Below are positions 34,967 to 43,853 of a DNA stretch of 64,000 nt, one piece after another. The position numbers were made by a program, and so were the translations under genes. Within the stretch, counting starts at the first letter, position 1. Each line of letters starts with the position of its first letter. The DNA comes from Micromonospora parastrephiae. GTDB lineage: Bacteria > Actinomycetota > Actinomycetes > Mycobacteriales > Micromonosporaceae. Below the pieces are notes generated by a model. That model was not told where the DNA came from and searched no databases. It was given only the letters and a program-made list of their open reading frames with translations. Location: positions 62,001 to 126,000 of the forward strand of contig NZ_JAEVHM010000001.1 in the NCBI RefSeq assembly GCF_016802865.1, given 5' to 3'.

Positions 34967-35886
34967 TCACTGAGCCATTTTCATCGTGGGTAACGGGCGT
35001 CTTCGGCGGCTTGGAGGACGAGGATGGCCTGGACGATCGGGGTGGCGCGGCGTGGGCAGCAGCGTAGTTTGGTCAGGGTCTTCCACGACTTGAGCGCGGA
35101 GACGGCGCGTTCACCGAGGGCTCGAATCTTGGCGTGATGCCGGTTGACGGACTTATGCCGGCGGGCCAGGCGGGTGCGGCGGTGTTTGAACGGGGTCCAG
35201 ACGGTGCCGCGGGCGCCTTGGTGGCCCTTATCGGCGGAGGTCAGCACGTCTGCGCTGGTCAGCGCGTCGATGATGCGGTGGGTTCGGGCTGCGGTCAGGT
35301 TGTGGGCCGAACCGGGCAGCGCCGGGGATGCCCAGACGAGGCGGCCAGCGGCATCGGCGATGACCTGCACGTTCATGCCGTGGTGCTTGTGTTTCCCGGA
35401 GTAGTACGGCTTCTGGTCGGCGACCCGGTCTATCGGTATCAGGGTGCCGTCCAGGATCGCGTACGCCAGCCGGCGGATCCGGTCCATGGCGGTGGCCATG
35501 TCGTTGGCGGCCGTCGCGAGCAGGGTTATCGCTTCCTGCACGTAGCGCCAGGCGGTGGCGACGCCGATCTCGAAGCCGGCCGCGAGTCGGGTGTAGGTGT
35601 CGCCGTTGCGCAGGTGGGCGAGAGCCAGTAGCGCCTGTCGACCGGGGTCGAGGCGCCGCCACCGGGATCGGCGCTGCTTGCGGTGGCCGCGGATGCGGTC
35701 GGCGAGGTGGTTCAGGGTGCGGCTGGACAACGGAATCGTGGCGGGGTAGGACAGCATGGCGAGGCTCCCGGTCGGGGCTTCGAGTCTTGGTCGGCAGCTG
35801 TCCTACCTGGAGCCTCGCACCCATCGATCACCGGGCCAGCCACACTCGGCCCCGAGCTGCAAGATCAGCTTGGAAAAGGCTCACTG
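34967..35886. mobile_element. IS5-like insertion sequence, about 920 bp
   Basis: Imperfect inverted repeats bound the transposase gene. The left end (from 34968) reads CACTGAGCCATTTTC and the right end (to 35886), read on the other strand, CAGTGAGCCTTTTCC. Size matches IS5-family elements. AC is a possible 2-bp target duplication but is not decisive. The IS lies in a decayed small gene whose halves flank it. Confidence 0.7.
34981..35757 (-). CDS. IS5-family DDE transposase
   Basis: 258 residues with the DDE catalytic acids in order: [13 protein letters not shown] (first Asp), [12 protein letters not shown] (second Asp) and [17 protein letters not shown] (Glu). The N-terminal helices include [20 protein letters not shown] and an HTH-like segment with [20 protein letters not shown]. 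Single intact gene of the IS, ending 14 bp inside the left terminal repeat; no frameshift, so the copy may still be active. Confidence 0.9.
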   Translation of the reverse strand: MLSYPATIPLSSRTLNHLADRIRGHRKQRRSRWRRLDPGRQALLALAHLRNGDTYTRLAAGFEIGVATAWRYVQEAITLLATAANDMATAMDRIRRLAYAILDGTLIPIDRVADQKPYYSGKHKHHGMNVQVIADAAGRLVWASPALPGSAHNLTAARTHRIIDALTSADVLTSADKGHQGARGTVWTPFKHRRTRLARRHKSVNRHHAKIRALGERAVSALKSWKTLTKLRCCPRRATPIVQAILVLQAAEDARYPR

Positions 35887-36023
35887 GTTTCTTTCGTCTT
35901 CTCCAGCAGCTCAGCAGGAGGCTCTTCGCCGCGAGCGAGATAGGCCGCTACGAGGTCGATCCACGACCCAACGATAGCGCTAATTGAAGGAACGTCCTCA
36001 CATGCCGCGATCCGGGCGGCATC
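35887..36023 (-). pseudogene. Small antitoxin-like gene remnant split by the IS
   Basis: On the minus strand just outside the right end: EDVPSISAIVGSWIDLVAAY followed by ARGEEPPAELLEKTKE, resembling the ribbon-helix-helix type of small antitoxin/CopG proteins. Just outside the left end (about 34932-34966) the same strand gives [11 protein letters not shown] and a stop, a plausible C-terminus of the same gene. A stop lies upstream without a start, so the N-terminus is lost; the two ends do not join perfectly in frame. Confidence 0.35.
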
Positions 36024-36304
36024 TCACATCCACCGATTACTCATCGTGAGTGGCGGAGGTAGGTCGCCGGGCCCGCCGCCGTCGCGGCGTATGGAGCGCT
36101 TCGCGTCCCGGACCTCTGCACATTGGCGTAGCCGCATCTGCACTGGAACCCGTACGCCGACACCATCGTCGCCAGCCCACCCACCGACACGGCACTCACC
36201 GGCATCATGACGCTCGGCCACGCGGCCGAAGACCCAGCAGTGCCCAACGCCCACCTTGCTAAACGGCAACGACCCACCGATCTGGTCACCTGGATGCGCT
36301 AGGC
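36024..36304. other. Intergenic stretch with decayed coding fragment
   Basis: No intact gene. A plus-strand fragment at about 36128-36301 reads WNPYADTIVASPPTDTALTG and ends TDLVTWMR then stop; it looks like the end of a real protein but has an in-frame stop upstream and no recognised family. Confidence 0.3.
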
Positions 36305-36484
36305 AAAACCCACCCCGTGTCTCACGAGACATCCCGAGTCTGGAGAAGGACGGATGGCGGGCGATCGCCTTCCGCGAGGACGACGGGGTGTACCTCCAGT
36401 CCCGGGCCGAGCCTGAGCACGTATTTCCCCAACATCACCCGCGCGATCCGCGCGGCCGTCCCGGCCGGCACGGTGCTCGACGGC
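36305..36484 (+). pseudogene. ATP-dependent DNA-ligase-like gene, 5' fragment
   Basis: Fragments of the adenylation domain are readable: EKDGWRAIAFREDDGVYLQS in one frame, then STYFPNITRAIRAAVPAG and TVLDG in another, separated by a one-base loss near 36408. The family reads like E-K-x-DG-x-R followed by x(n)-VLDGEL. The frame breaks off at DG (36484), exactly where the Tn554-like element begins, and resumes at GELIVFERGRTNF at 43854. The 5' end is also missing, so it was decayed before or after insertion. Confidence 0.6.
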
Positions 36485-36600
36485 GTTATCTCCAGTCAGG
36501 GATCGTCGGACAGTTTGTCCGCGGCGGGGCGCCTGAGCTGCTTCATCCTTCGTCGTGGATACCGCAGCCTTGCTGTGTCCATGACGGCGGGAGAAGCTGG

Positions 36601-37703
36601 GTGCGGGTTCAACGCGTGGTGTCGCAAGCCGGTCCAGAGGTGTCGTGGACACTGCTCGGCGAGGACCATCTGCCGGTCCCGCCGGTGGAATCGTTTCTCT
36701 CTCATCTGGCTGACCAGCGCAGATCACCGAACACGGTCCGCGCGTACGCGTTCGACCTGAAGGACTACTTCGCGTACCTGACATCGCGCGGGCTGGACTG
36801 GGCCCATCTGCGCTACGACGAACTGGCCGGGTTCAAGCCCTGGTTGAGATTGCACCGGCGGCGCGTGCTGGCGAGATTGCCGTGCTGCCATCGGTGGAGT
36901 CGGCGTGCACCGAGTCGACTATCAATCGCAAGCTGGCTGCGGTCACCAGCTTCTATGAGTTTCACGCCCGGCACGGCGTGACGATGGCCTCGGTCATCCG
37001 CGGCGCTGCCCGTCCGGTGGGCACGACTCGCAGTACCTTCCGGCCGTTTCTGACGCATGTGCGGCGGGCTCGGCCGATGCGCAGCGACCTGCGGCTGCGG
37101 GAGCCGATGCGAGCACCGCGCGCACTGACCGAGGCAGAGGTTGCATCCTTCATCGGCGGCTGCGCGCATCTGCGTGACCGAGTACTGGTCACGCTGCTGA
37201 ATGAAGCTGGCTTGCGTATTGGGGAGGCGTTAGGGCTGCGGCATGAGGACATCCGTACTGCCGACGGCGTGGTGGACGTCCGCGCCCGCGACAATGCCAA
37301 CGGCGCTCGCGCCAAGACTTGGGAGCGGCAGGTCCCGGTCGACTGGGGCTGGTTCCGGCTGCACGCCGAGTACCTTCACCGCGAGTACGGCGACCTGGAC
37401 AGCGACTACGTCTTCGTCGGGCTGTGGTCGCGGCCGGTCGGCCGGCCGCTGACCTACGGCGCCGTCGCGGACTTGTTCACCCGCCTGTCACGGGCGACCG
37501 GTGTCGTTGCGACTCCTCACACGTTTCGGCATACCTACGCCACTCGGCTGCTGCGCGCTGGCGTGAAGGCAGAGATCGTGCAGAAGCTGCTCGGGCACGC
37601 CTCGGTGTCCACCACCATCGACACCTACGCGCACCTGACGATCGAAGACGTGCGTCACGAGTTGCACCGCGCCGGCCTGCTGAGCGAGACGGAGACGCCG
37701 TGA
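36601..37703 (+). pseudogene. Tn554-type tyrosine recombinase TnpA-like, one frameshift
   Basis: The first frame from GTG 36601 (GGGAGAAG upstream) gives a SAM-like core-binding region: ESFLSHLADQRRSPNTVRAY and DYFAYLTSRGLDWAHL. The second frame, from about 36882, gives CTESTINRKLAAVTSFYEFH and the catalytic part: LLNEAGLRIGEALGLRHEDI (Arg), PHTFRHTYATRLLRAG (His-x-x-Arg) and LLGHASVSTTIDTYAHL (Tyr). A lost C in GCACCGG (for GCACCCGG, near 36854) splits the frames. The intact gene would be about 367 residues. Its stop overlaps TnpB as GTGA. Confidence 0.85.
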
Positions 37704-39985
37704 ACCGACACGATCTTGTCGGTGCGCCGACCGGCGAACCGCTGCCCGAGCGTGTGGCGCGGGCGCGAGTGCTGCTCGAGGAAGCCGTTCCCCCGCAATG
37801 GCGCCGGGAGCCGCTGATCTACGTCCGGCCGCAACACATGGAGGCCGTCTGCGCCGTAACCCGCTGCCGCCGGGAGGCCATCGATCACGGCATGTGCAAC
37901 GGCCACGCCCAGCGCTGGCACAGAATCGGCCGCCCCCAGCTCGACGTTTTCCTCACAACGACCGAATCGGCGTTACGCGACCACCACATCCTTCCCAGCT
38001 GCCTCGTGTCAGTATGCCGGCGCGGCCGCGCTCGGGACGACCTCTGCCCGGTGCACTCACGTCAGTGGAAGGCGGCGAAACGTCCGCTGATCGCCACCTG
38101 GGTTACCACCGTGGTCGTTACCGACGGCCCGCAGTCCACCTGCCGGCTGCCGAACTGTGAGCTGGCCGCGGAGGGCGGCTCGCTCTACTGCCGAGTGCAT
38201 CACCGGCGGTGGCGCGCCCGCGGCGAGCCGACGCACGAGGAGTTCGAGGCAGAGGTGATGAACTACGGCGACCCCTGCTGGGACTTCCGTCGACTGCCCG
38301 GCCAGCTGAAACTTGAGCTGCAGTACGCGCTGAAATGCAACCACGAACTCGGGTTCCCGCCCGGCTCCCACAGCTGCAGCCAGGCCGTGCGGATGCTTGT
38401 GCGGCGAGGCGCGACGACCCTGCTCGAACACGACCGCGCCTCCTGGACCGCCATCTTCCGGAGCTACTTGAACGACCCGAACCAGTTCAAGAACGCCGCC
38501 GCGTTTCTCAGCTTCGCCGTCGAGCAGCTCACCGACCTGATCGAAGGGTCGGGCTGGAAGCGGGAGTATCCCCGTGACGTTTGGCAGCTGCGCCGTCTCG
38601 GCTACATCCCCGCCGCCGCGTCACGGCAACTCAACTTCACCGACATCCAGCAGCGCTGGCTCGTCGATAGCGCGAAGCGGTGGCTGCACTGGCGGCTGAC
38701 CGTCGAGGAAAAGTCGATCAACACTGTGTCGGCCGATCTGCTGGCGCTGCGCCGACTCTCGGCCTTCCTGACCGCGACCGGGCAAGCGCACTACTCGATC
38801 CGCCAGCTCACCCGCCCAGTACTGGAGCAGCACATCGCCTGGCTGCACCAGCAACCGCAGCTCGGCAGCAGCGCCACCATCCGCGACAGCATCAGCGCCT
38901 TGGCGGTCTTCCTCCGGGCGTTACAGGACCACGAGGACTGGGCGCCCGACCTGCCGCGAAACGCCGTCATCTACGCCTCGGACTACCCGCGAACGATCCC
39001 GCTACGCGCCCGCGGCCTCAACGCCCACATCATGACTCAGGTCCGCGCGCACCTGCCCCGCTGGCCCCAACCCGACGGCCGATTCCTGACAGAGCTGATG
39101 CTGGCCACCGGGCTGCGCGTCGGTGACGCCTGCGCGCTCGGCTACGACCCGATCGTCCGCGACCGCGACGACAACCCGTACGTCCGGTACTGGAACCACA
39201 AGATGCGCCGCGAAGCCTACGTCCCCATCAGCGCGGCGGCGCTCGACAAGATCCGTGAACAACAGACCAGGGTGCGCGAGCAGTACCCGGCGGAGACTGC
39301 GGCATACCTCAGTCAGCCGGCTCCCCGGACCCTGCCCGTTGACGCGTTGCGGCTGGTGCCCGCGAACAAGCTGAACCCCCACGGACTTCTCCCGTTCAAA
39401 CGAAGCACCTACAACCTGCAGCTGCAGGCATGGGTCGCGAAGTGCGGGATCACCGACGAAGCCGGACGTCCCGCCCACATCACGGCGCACCAGTGGCGGC
39501 ACACGTTCGCCACCACCCTGGTCAACCGCGGCGTCCGCCTCGAAGTCGTCAAACAGCTGCTCGATCACGCCAGCCTCGAGATGGCGTCCCACTACGCCCG
39601 ACTGCTGGACACCACCATCCGCGCCGAATGGGACGCCGCCCGCGACAGCGACGACGACCTGCAGCACCTGCTACCGGCCGACGTCGAGTGGGCGAGCCGA
39701 TCACGCACCGCCCTACCGAACGGGCACTGCGGACTTCCGCGCCAGCAGACCTGCGACCACTCCAACAAGTGCCTGACCTGCCCGGTGTTCATCACCACCA
39801 GCGAAGACCTGCCTGCGCACGAGGCGCACCGCCACCGCACGCTGACGCTCATCGCCCAACTCGAGGCCCGAGGGCAGACCAAGCTGGCCGACCAGAACCG
39901 ACTCGTACTCGAGCAACTCGACACGCGCATCGCGCAGATCAAGCAGGCAATCGCTACGGGCGGAGCGCACCGCGATGCCAGCTGA
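37700..39985 (+). CDS. Tn554-type recombinase TnpB-like, with three N-terminal zinc-finger repeats
   Basis: 761 residues from a GTG overlapping the TnpA stop. The N-terminus has three repeats of the form C-x4-C-x8-10-C-x2-H: CAVTRCRREAIDHGMCNGH, CLVSVCRRGRARDDLCPVH and CRLPNCELAAEGGSLYCRVH, probably zinc fingers binding element DNA. A tyrosine recombinase core follows: AVRMLVRRGATTLLEHDR region, LATGLRVGDACALGYDPIV (Arg), ITAHQWRHTFATTLVNRG (His-x-x-Arg) and LLDHASLEMASHYARLL (Tyr). A last Cys group near the end (CGLPRQQTCDHSNKCLTC) may bind another metal. The protein looks complete. Confidence 0.9.
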   Translation: MNRHDLVGAPTGEPLPERVARARVLLEEAVPPQWRREPLIYVRPQHMEAVCAVTRCRREAIDHGMCNGHAQRWHRIGRPQLDVFLTTTESALRDHHILPSCLVSVCRRGRARDDLCPVHSRQWKAAKRPLIATWVTTVVVTDGPQSTCRLPNCELAAEGGSLYCRVHHRRWRARGEPTHEEFEAEVMNYGDPCWDFRRLPGQLKLELQYALKCNHELGFPPGSHSCSQAVRMLVRRGATTLLEHDRASWTAIFRSYLNDPNQFKNAAAFLSFAVEQLTDLIEGSGWKREYPRDVWQLRRLGYIPAAASRQLNFTDIQQRWLVDSAKRWLHWRLTVEEKSINTVSADLLALRRLSAFLTATGQAHYSIRQLTRPVLEQHIAWLHQQPQLGSSATIRDSISALAVFLRALQDHEDWAPDLPRNAVIYASDYPRTIPLRARGLNAHIMTQVRAHLPRWPQPDGRFLTELMLATGLRVGDACALGYDPIVRDRDDNPYVRYWNHKMRREAYVPISAAALDKIREQQTRVREQYPAETAAYLSQPAPRTLPVDALRLVPANKLNPHGLLPFKRSTYNLQLQAWVAKCGITDEAGRPAHITAHQWRHTFATTLVNRGVRLEVVKQLLDHASLEMASHYARLLDTTIRAEWDAARDSDDDLQHLLPADVEWASRSRTALPNGHCGLPRQQTCDHSNKCLTCPVFITTSEDLPAHEAHRHRTLTLIAQLEARGQTKLADQNRLVLEQLDTRIAQIKQAIATGGAHRDAS

Positions 39986-40376
39986 CACACCAGATCGGCT
40001 CATCGCGGCGGCGCGTCGGCGACACGAGCAAACCCTCGCCCGGGCCCGCACGGCGCTGCGCCAGCTCGAAGCCACCGGCGAACCCGTCACTTACGCCAAG
40101 GTCGCCGCGACCGCGAAGGTCAGCCGGGCCTGGCTATACAGCCAGCCTGATGTCCGAGCAGCAGTGGAACGGCTACGCGATATCAACAACCGCTCCACCG
40201 GCGTCGCCGTCCCCACCCGGCAGCGCACGAGCGAGGCCAGCCTGGTCCGTCGCCTTGAGGCGGCGCACCGCCGCAGCCAGGAACTCACCCGGCAGGTCGC
40301 CGAACTCCGAGAGCAGCTTGCCGCTGCGCATGGGGCATTACGCGATAGCCGTGTCGGACGCACCACACATACGTGA
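39975..40376 (+). CDS. Tn554-type TnpC-like small helical protein (DUF6262)
   Basis: 133 residues overlapping the TnpB end. A short N-terminal HTH-like stretch (VTYAKVAATAKVSRAWLYSQ) is followed by a coiled coil with heptads (EASLVRRLEAAHRRSQELTR, VAELREQLAAAHG). Such proteins accompany paired recombinases in Tn554-type elements and probably set their directionality. No catalytic residues. Confidence 0.85.
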   Translation: MPADTPDRLIAAARRRHEQTLARARTALRQLEATGEPVTYAKVAATAKVSRAWLYSQPDVRAAVERLRDINNRSTGVAVPTRQRTSEASLVRRLEAAHRRSQELTRQVAELREQLAAAHGALRDSRVGRTTHT

Positions 40377-40523
40377 TGAGCAGCGGTTTCACTTACGCGC
40401 CCAGCAGGACCAGCTCGTGCCTTCCAGCGAGAAATCAACGTTTAGCCCCAGCACGCGGCGTGGTCGAGGTCTTCGCTGATGGTGGCTTTATGGTCATCCC
40501 GGTGCGCTTGAGCGGCGCGTAGC

Positions 40524-41828
40524 TCATCGTGCTGGGGAAGCGGTCCTTTCGAGGACCCGCGAGGGCCGGGGTGGGGTGGGGAGGTCGCGTCGGCCTTTGA
40601 GTGGGCCGAAGGGCATGGTGAGTGCGCCCGTGACGTAGATGCCGAGCATGATCGCGAGTGCGGTGCGTATGCCGAGTTGCTGGCCGAGCCAGCCGGAGGC
40701 GAGTCCGGATGCTGGCATCGCGGCGAAGGCGAGCATTTGGATGGTGGTGCTGACGCGGGCTTGAAGGTGGTCGGGGACGTAGGTGAGGCGCCAGGTGCTG
40801 CGGATGACGTTGTCCGCGACGATCGCGAATTCGCATAGCAGCAGCCCGGCGGTCATCCACGCGACACCTGCGCCGGGGTCGGCTAGCAGCACCAGTAGGC
40901 AGCTGCAGCTGGTGAGTTGCAGCGTGATCGGGCCGCGTGCGGTGCCGAGCCGGCGGGCGATGTGTGGGCCGAGGAGGCCGCCGATGACGCCGCCGACGCC
41001 GCCGGTGGCGAGCACGAGTCCGGTCACTGCTTGTGGTGCGGCGAGCTCGTCGACCAGGAAGAGGACCTGGAGGGTCAGCAGGCCGGTGAGGCCGAAGTTC
41101 TGTACCGCGGCCAGGCCGGCGAAGTACCGCAAATAGCGGTCGCGGGCGACGACGGTGACGCCGGCTCGGATGCGCTGAATGAAGGACTCTTCCAGCACGG
41201 CTAGAGCGTGATCGGGTGCCCGGCTCGCGGGGCGTATTCGGGCGAGGCAGGCCGCCGATATGAGGAAGCTGATCGCGTCGAGGAGCACGCCGAGCGCGGC
41301 GGAGACGGCCTGGGCGATCAGGCCGGCCAGCCCCGGCCCGACGATCGTGCTGGCTGATTCGGTGGCGTACAGCATCGAGTTCGCGGTTGCGAGCTGGTCT
41401 GCGTCGACTACGCGGGTGACGAGTCGGGGCAGTGCGGCTCGGAAGAGCACGGCACACGAGCCGATCACGAACGCGACCGCGACCAGCGCCGCAAGCGACA
41501 GCGTGCCGGTCACCCACAGCAGCGGCACGGTCGCGGCAGCGGTGGCCGCGACCACATCGCTCGCGATCATCGTCGTGCGGGGCGGCCACCGGTCGGCGAG
41601 CGCACCGGCTGGCAGCCCGAGGATCAGCCAGGGTGACCAGCTCGCCGCCGCTAGGATTCCCATCCAGCCCGGACCGGCATCCAGCTGGGTGGCCGCGAGC
41701 AGCGACAGCAGCGTCGCCGTGGTCGCGGTCCCGAAGAGGCTGACGGCTTCACCGAACCAGAGGACTTGGAAGGCGCGAGGGAGCCGGGGGGATGCCCGTC
41801 TCTCTCGATTCAAATTCTGGCCCACCAA
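40524..41828 (-). CDS. MFS efflux transporter
   Basis: 434 residues (TTG or, 3 bases on, GTG start) with twelve probable membrane helices. LADRWPPRTTMIASDVVAAT holds the cytoplasmic loop 2 motif G/A-D-R-x-x-R of MFS pumps, and QTTATLL-like SLFGTATTATLLSLLAATQL starts the first helix. It follows the aldo/keto reductase by about 13 bp on the same strand, so both come from the MerR-type promoter at 42956. Cargo of the Tn554-like element. Drug or toxic-aldehyde export is a reasonable guess, not shown. Confidence 0.85.
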   Translation of the reverse strand: MVGQNLNRERRASPRLPRAFQVLWFGEAVSLFGTATTATLLSLLAATQLDAGPGWMGILAAASWSPWLILGLPAGALADRWPPRTTMIASDVVAATAAATVPLLWVTGTLSLAALVAVAFVIGSCAVLFRAALPRLVTRVVDADQLATANSMLYATESASTIVGPGLAGLIAQAVSAALGVLLDAISFLISAACLARIRPASRAPDHALAVLEESFIQRIRAGVTVVARDRYLRYFAGLAAVQNFGLTGLLTLQVLFLVDELAAPQAVTGLVLATGGVGGVIGGLLGPHIARRLGTARGPITLQLTSCSCLLVLLADPGAGVAWMTAGLLLCEFAIVADNVIRSTWRLTYVPDHLQARVSTTIQMLAFAAMPASGLASGWLGQQLGIRTALAIMLGIYVTGALTMPFGPLKGRRDLPTPPRPSRVLERTASPAR

Positions 41829-41840
41829 CTATCAGCTCGC

Positions 41841-42890
41841 TCAGGCCGCGGCGCGGTCGGTGAGTGGGCGGCGACGCAGTGCGGTGTCGGTCAGTGAACG
41901 CGGGGGCAAGGGAGCGTTGGGGTTGTACAGGTTGGTTCCGGGCGGCACGATCTCGTCGATTCGGTCGAGGGTCGCATCGTCCAGGGTTAGCGCGGCGCCC
42001 TTGAGGAGATCCTCCAGCTGCGGCATGGTCCGCGGTCCGATGATCGCCGAGGTGACCCCCGGGTGGGCCACGGTAAACGCAATGGCGAGTTGAGGGAGGG
42101 TGCAGCCGATGTTTTCCGCGAGTTCGACGAGCTGTTCGACGGCGTCGAGCTTGGCGGCGTTTTGCGCGTTGGCGGGATCGAATAGCGCTGGCCGGATGGC
42201 GGGACGGCCGGTTGATAGGTCGATGGGTTGGTTCTTGCGGTATTTGCCGGTGAGGAACCCGAAGGCCAGTGGGCTCCAGACCAGCACACCCATCCCGTAG
42301 CGCTGGCAGACGGGCAGGACTGAGGCCTCGATCCCGCGGGCCAGGACCGAGTACGGCGGCTGCTCGCTGCGGAAGCGTCCGAGACCACGACGCTCGGAGA
42401 CGTGATGCGCCTCGACGATCTCCTCAGCCGGGAACGTCGAGCAGCCGAAAGCGCGGATTTTCCCCTGGCGCACGAGGTCGCTGAGCACCGAGAGCGTCTC
42501 CTCGACGTCGGTCGAGTCGTCGGGGCGGTGGACCTGGTAGAGGTCGATCCAGTCGGTGTTCAGGCGCCGGAGGCTGTCCTCAACCGCCTTGAGGATCCAA
42601 CGCCGCGAGTTGCCACTGCGATTGCGGCCCTCGCCCATCTGAAAGTGCACCTTGGTGGCCAATACGATGTCATCACGGCGCCCCCGCAGCGCCTTTCCCA
42701 CAATCTCCTCGGACTCTCCCTGTCCGTACATGTCGGCGGTGTCGACGAAGTTGATCCCCTGGTCCAGGGCGGCGTGGATGATACGGACGCAATCGTCGTG
42801 GTCGGAGTTGCAGCCATCCTGGAACATCATGGTCCCGAGGCAGTAAGCACTGACTTCGATACCGGTTCCGCCGAGGGTGCGATAGCGCAT
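41841..42890 (-). CDS. Aldo/keto reductase
   Basis: 349 residues with the AKR catalytic tetrad: Asp of NFVDTADMYG, Tyr of the same DMYGQG segment, Lys of IVLATKVHFQ and His of YQVHRPDDST. The NADPH-binding end has HPGVTSAIIGPRTMPQLEDL. The N-terminus MRYRTLGGTGIEVSAYCLGT follows an ATG at 42890, about 60 bp downstream of a MerR-type promoter. Its gene pairs with an MFS pump downstream, making an inducible detoxification cassette. Confidence 0.92.
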   Translation of the reverse strand: MRYRTLGGTGIEVSAYCLGTMMFQDGCNSDHDDCVRIIHAALDQGINFVDTADMYGQGESEEIVGKALRGRRDDIVLATKVHFQMGEGRNRSGNSRRWILKAVEDSLRRLNTDWIDLYQVHRPDDSTDVEETLSVLSDLVRQGKIRAFGCSTFPAEEIVEAHHVSERRGLGRFRSEQPPYSVLARGIEASVLPVCQRYGMGVLVWSPLAFGFLTGKYRKNQPIDLSTGRPAIRPALFDPANAQNAAKLDAVEQLVELAENIGCTLPQLAIAFTVAHPGVTSAIIGPRTMPQLEDLLKGAALTLDDATLDRIDEIVPPGTNLYNPNAPLPPRSLTDTALRRRPLTDRAAA

Positions 42891-42955
42891 GGTGATGCTT
42901 CCCTTACTGGTTCAGCCGTGATTGCAAAGCGAACGACGCGTCGATCGCACGGGGA

Positions 42956-42986
42956 ACCCTAGGATCTAGAGTCGGCTCTAGGTCAA
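42956..42986 (-). promoter_or_regulatory. MerR-type promoter with 19-bp spacer and dyad operator
   Basis: Read on the minus strand: -35 TTGACC (42986-42981), a 19-bp spacer, then -10 TAGGGT (42961-42956). The spacer carries the perfect dyad CTAGAG-CCGA-CTCTAG. An over-long spacer with a dyad is the classic arrangement activated by MerR-family regulators through DNA underwinding. The MerR gene starts 19 bp from the site on the other strand. Confidence 0.85.
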
Positions 42987-43004
42987 GCCGCTACCCTGAA
43001 CGGT

Positions 43005-43481
43005 ATGGCTGAGGTCACCACAAATTTGAGCATCGGGCAGGTCGCCGAACGCACCGGATTGAGTGTGCACGCGCTGCGCTTCTACGAACACGAGGGCCTC
43101 TTCGTCAACCCTGTGCGGCGCGGACCTGGCGGGCGCCGCGTCTACAGCCAGGATGACGTGGACTGGCTCACCGTCTGCATCATCTTGCGCGCCTCCGGCA
43201 TGCCCCTGCCCGCGCTACGCCGATACGCCGACCTCGTCAGGCAGGGAGCCGGAAACGAGGAAGAACGACTCACGCTTATGCGCGAGCACCAAGCCCACGT
43301 CACCGCCCAGATCGGCAGACTCGCCGAGTGCCTGGACCTGATCAGGTTCAAGGTCGGGGTGTATGAGGACCTCCTCAACCCGGACAGCGCCGGCGACCAC
43401 CAATGTCACGCTCCGATCCCTTCGGCAGCGGCGCAGCCGACCGAGATCCGCATCGGCGACGCGCGGGTGTCGGGCTCGTGA
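43005..43481 (+). CDS. MerR-family transcriptional regulator
   Basis: 158 residues. The N-terminal winged HTH is clear: LSIGQVAERTGLSVHALRFY followed by EHEGLFVNPVRRGPGGRRVY (recognition and wing). A dimerisation helix follows (ERLTLMREHQAHVTAQIGRL). The C-terminus has one Cys-His (DHQCHAP), possibly effector or metal binding, but no classical heavy-metal Cys set. It is divergent from the aldo/keto reductase and separated by the overlong-spacer promoter, which it should activate. Confidence 0.92.
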   Translation: MAEVTTNLSIGQVAERTGLSVHALRFYEHEGLFVNPVRRGPGGRRVYSQDDVDWLTVCIILRASGMPLPALRRYADLVRQGAGNEEERLTLMREHQAHVTAQIGRLAECLDLIRFKVGVYEDLLNPDSAGDHQCHAPIPSAAAQPTEIRIGDARVSGS

Positions 43482-43853
43482 ACACGGCGCCGTGCGGGTC
43501 GACGCCACCAATGCCGACGTCATCCTGCTGATGCGCGCCCAACTACGTCACCAGCTACGTGCCGGACGCCTCGCCCGACCTGTGGCAGCGATACCTTGCA
43601 ATCATCTTCGACGGCCTACGCCCAGAAAAGGTGCCCACCCGCTGCCCCACCCGCCGCCGGTCGCTCCTTGACGCCCACCACAGGGTCGGACCGCCGCTAC
43701 CTGCTGACGCCCCTGGCGGCTGGACGGCGCTCACATGGGAACGGAAACCTCGGCCGCAGCTGATTGAGCATATTGACAGGCACCGTCATGGACATGTCCA
43801 CGACGCAACATCGCCGACGAACCAGCTAACTGATCAGCGGACCCAAGATAAAC
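43482..43853 (+). pseudogene. TetR-like C-terminal remnant and element right end
   Basis: In one frame NADVILLMRA appears, in another YVPDASPDLWQRYLAIIFDG and LRPEKVP, matching the C-terminal ligand-binding half of TetR-type regulators. No start or HTH domain remains and frames differ, so it is a decayed tail. The rest up to the element end has no gene. Confidence 0.4.

Larger units (their letters stand above)
36485..43853. mobile_element. Tn554-like transposon with three recombinase genes and a MerR-AKR-MFS cargo, inserted in a ligase-like gene
   Basis: Three adjacent genes match the tnpA-tnpB-tnpC set of Tn554-type elements: two large tyrosine recombinases and a small helical protein. The cargo is a MerR regulator, an aldo/keto reductase and an MFS pump. 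The left boundary is CTCGACGGCGTTATC and the right is GATAAACGGTGAGC: both contain ACGG, and the inner ends read GTTATCT and, inverted, GTTTATCT. Removing 36485-43853 joins GTVLDG to GELIVFERGRTNF in frame, so this is the host sequence before insertion. No terminal repeats longer than this, which is usual for the family. Boundaries are accurate to within a few bases. Confidence 0.7.
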
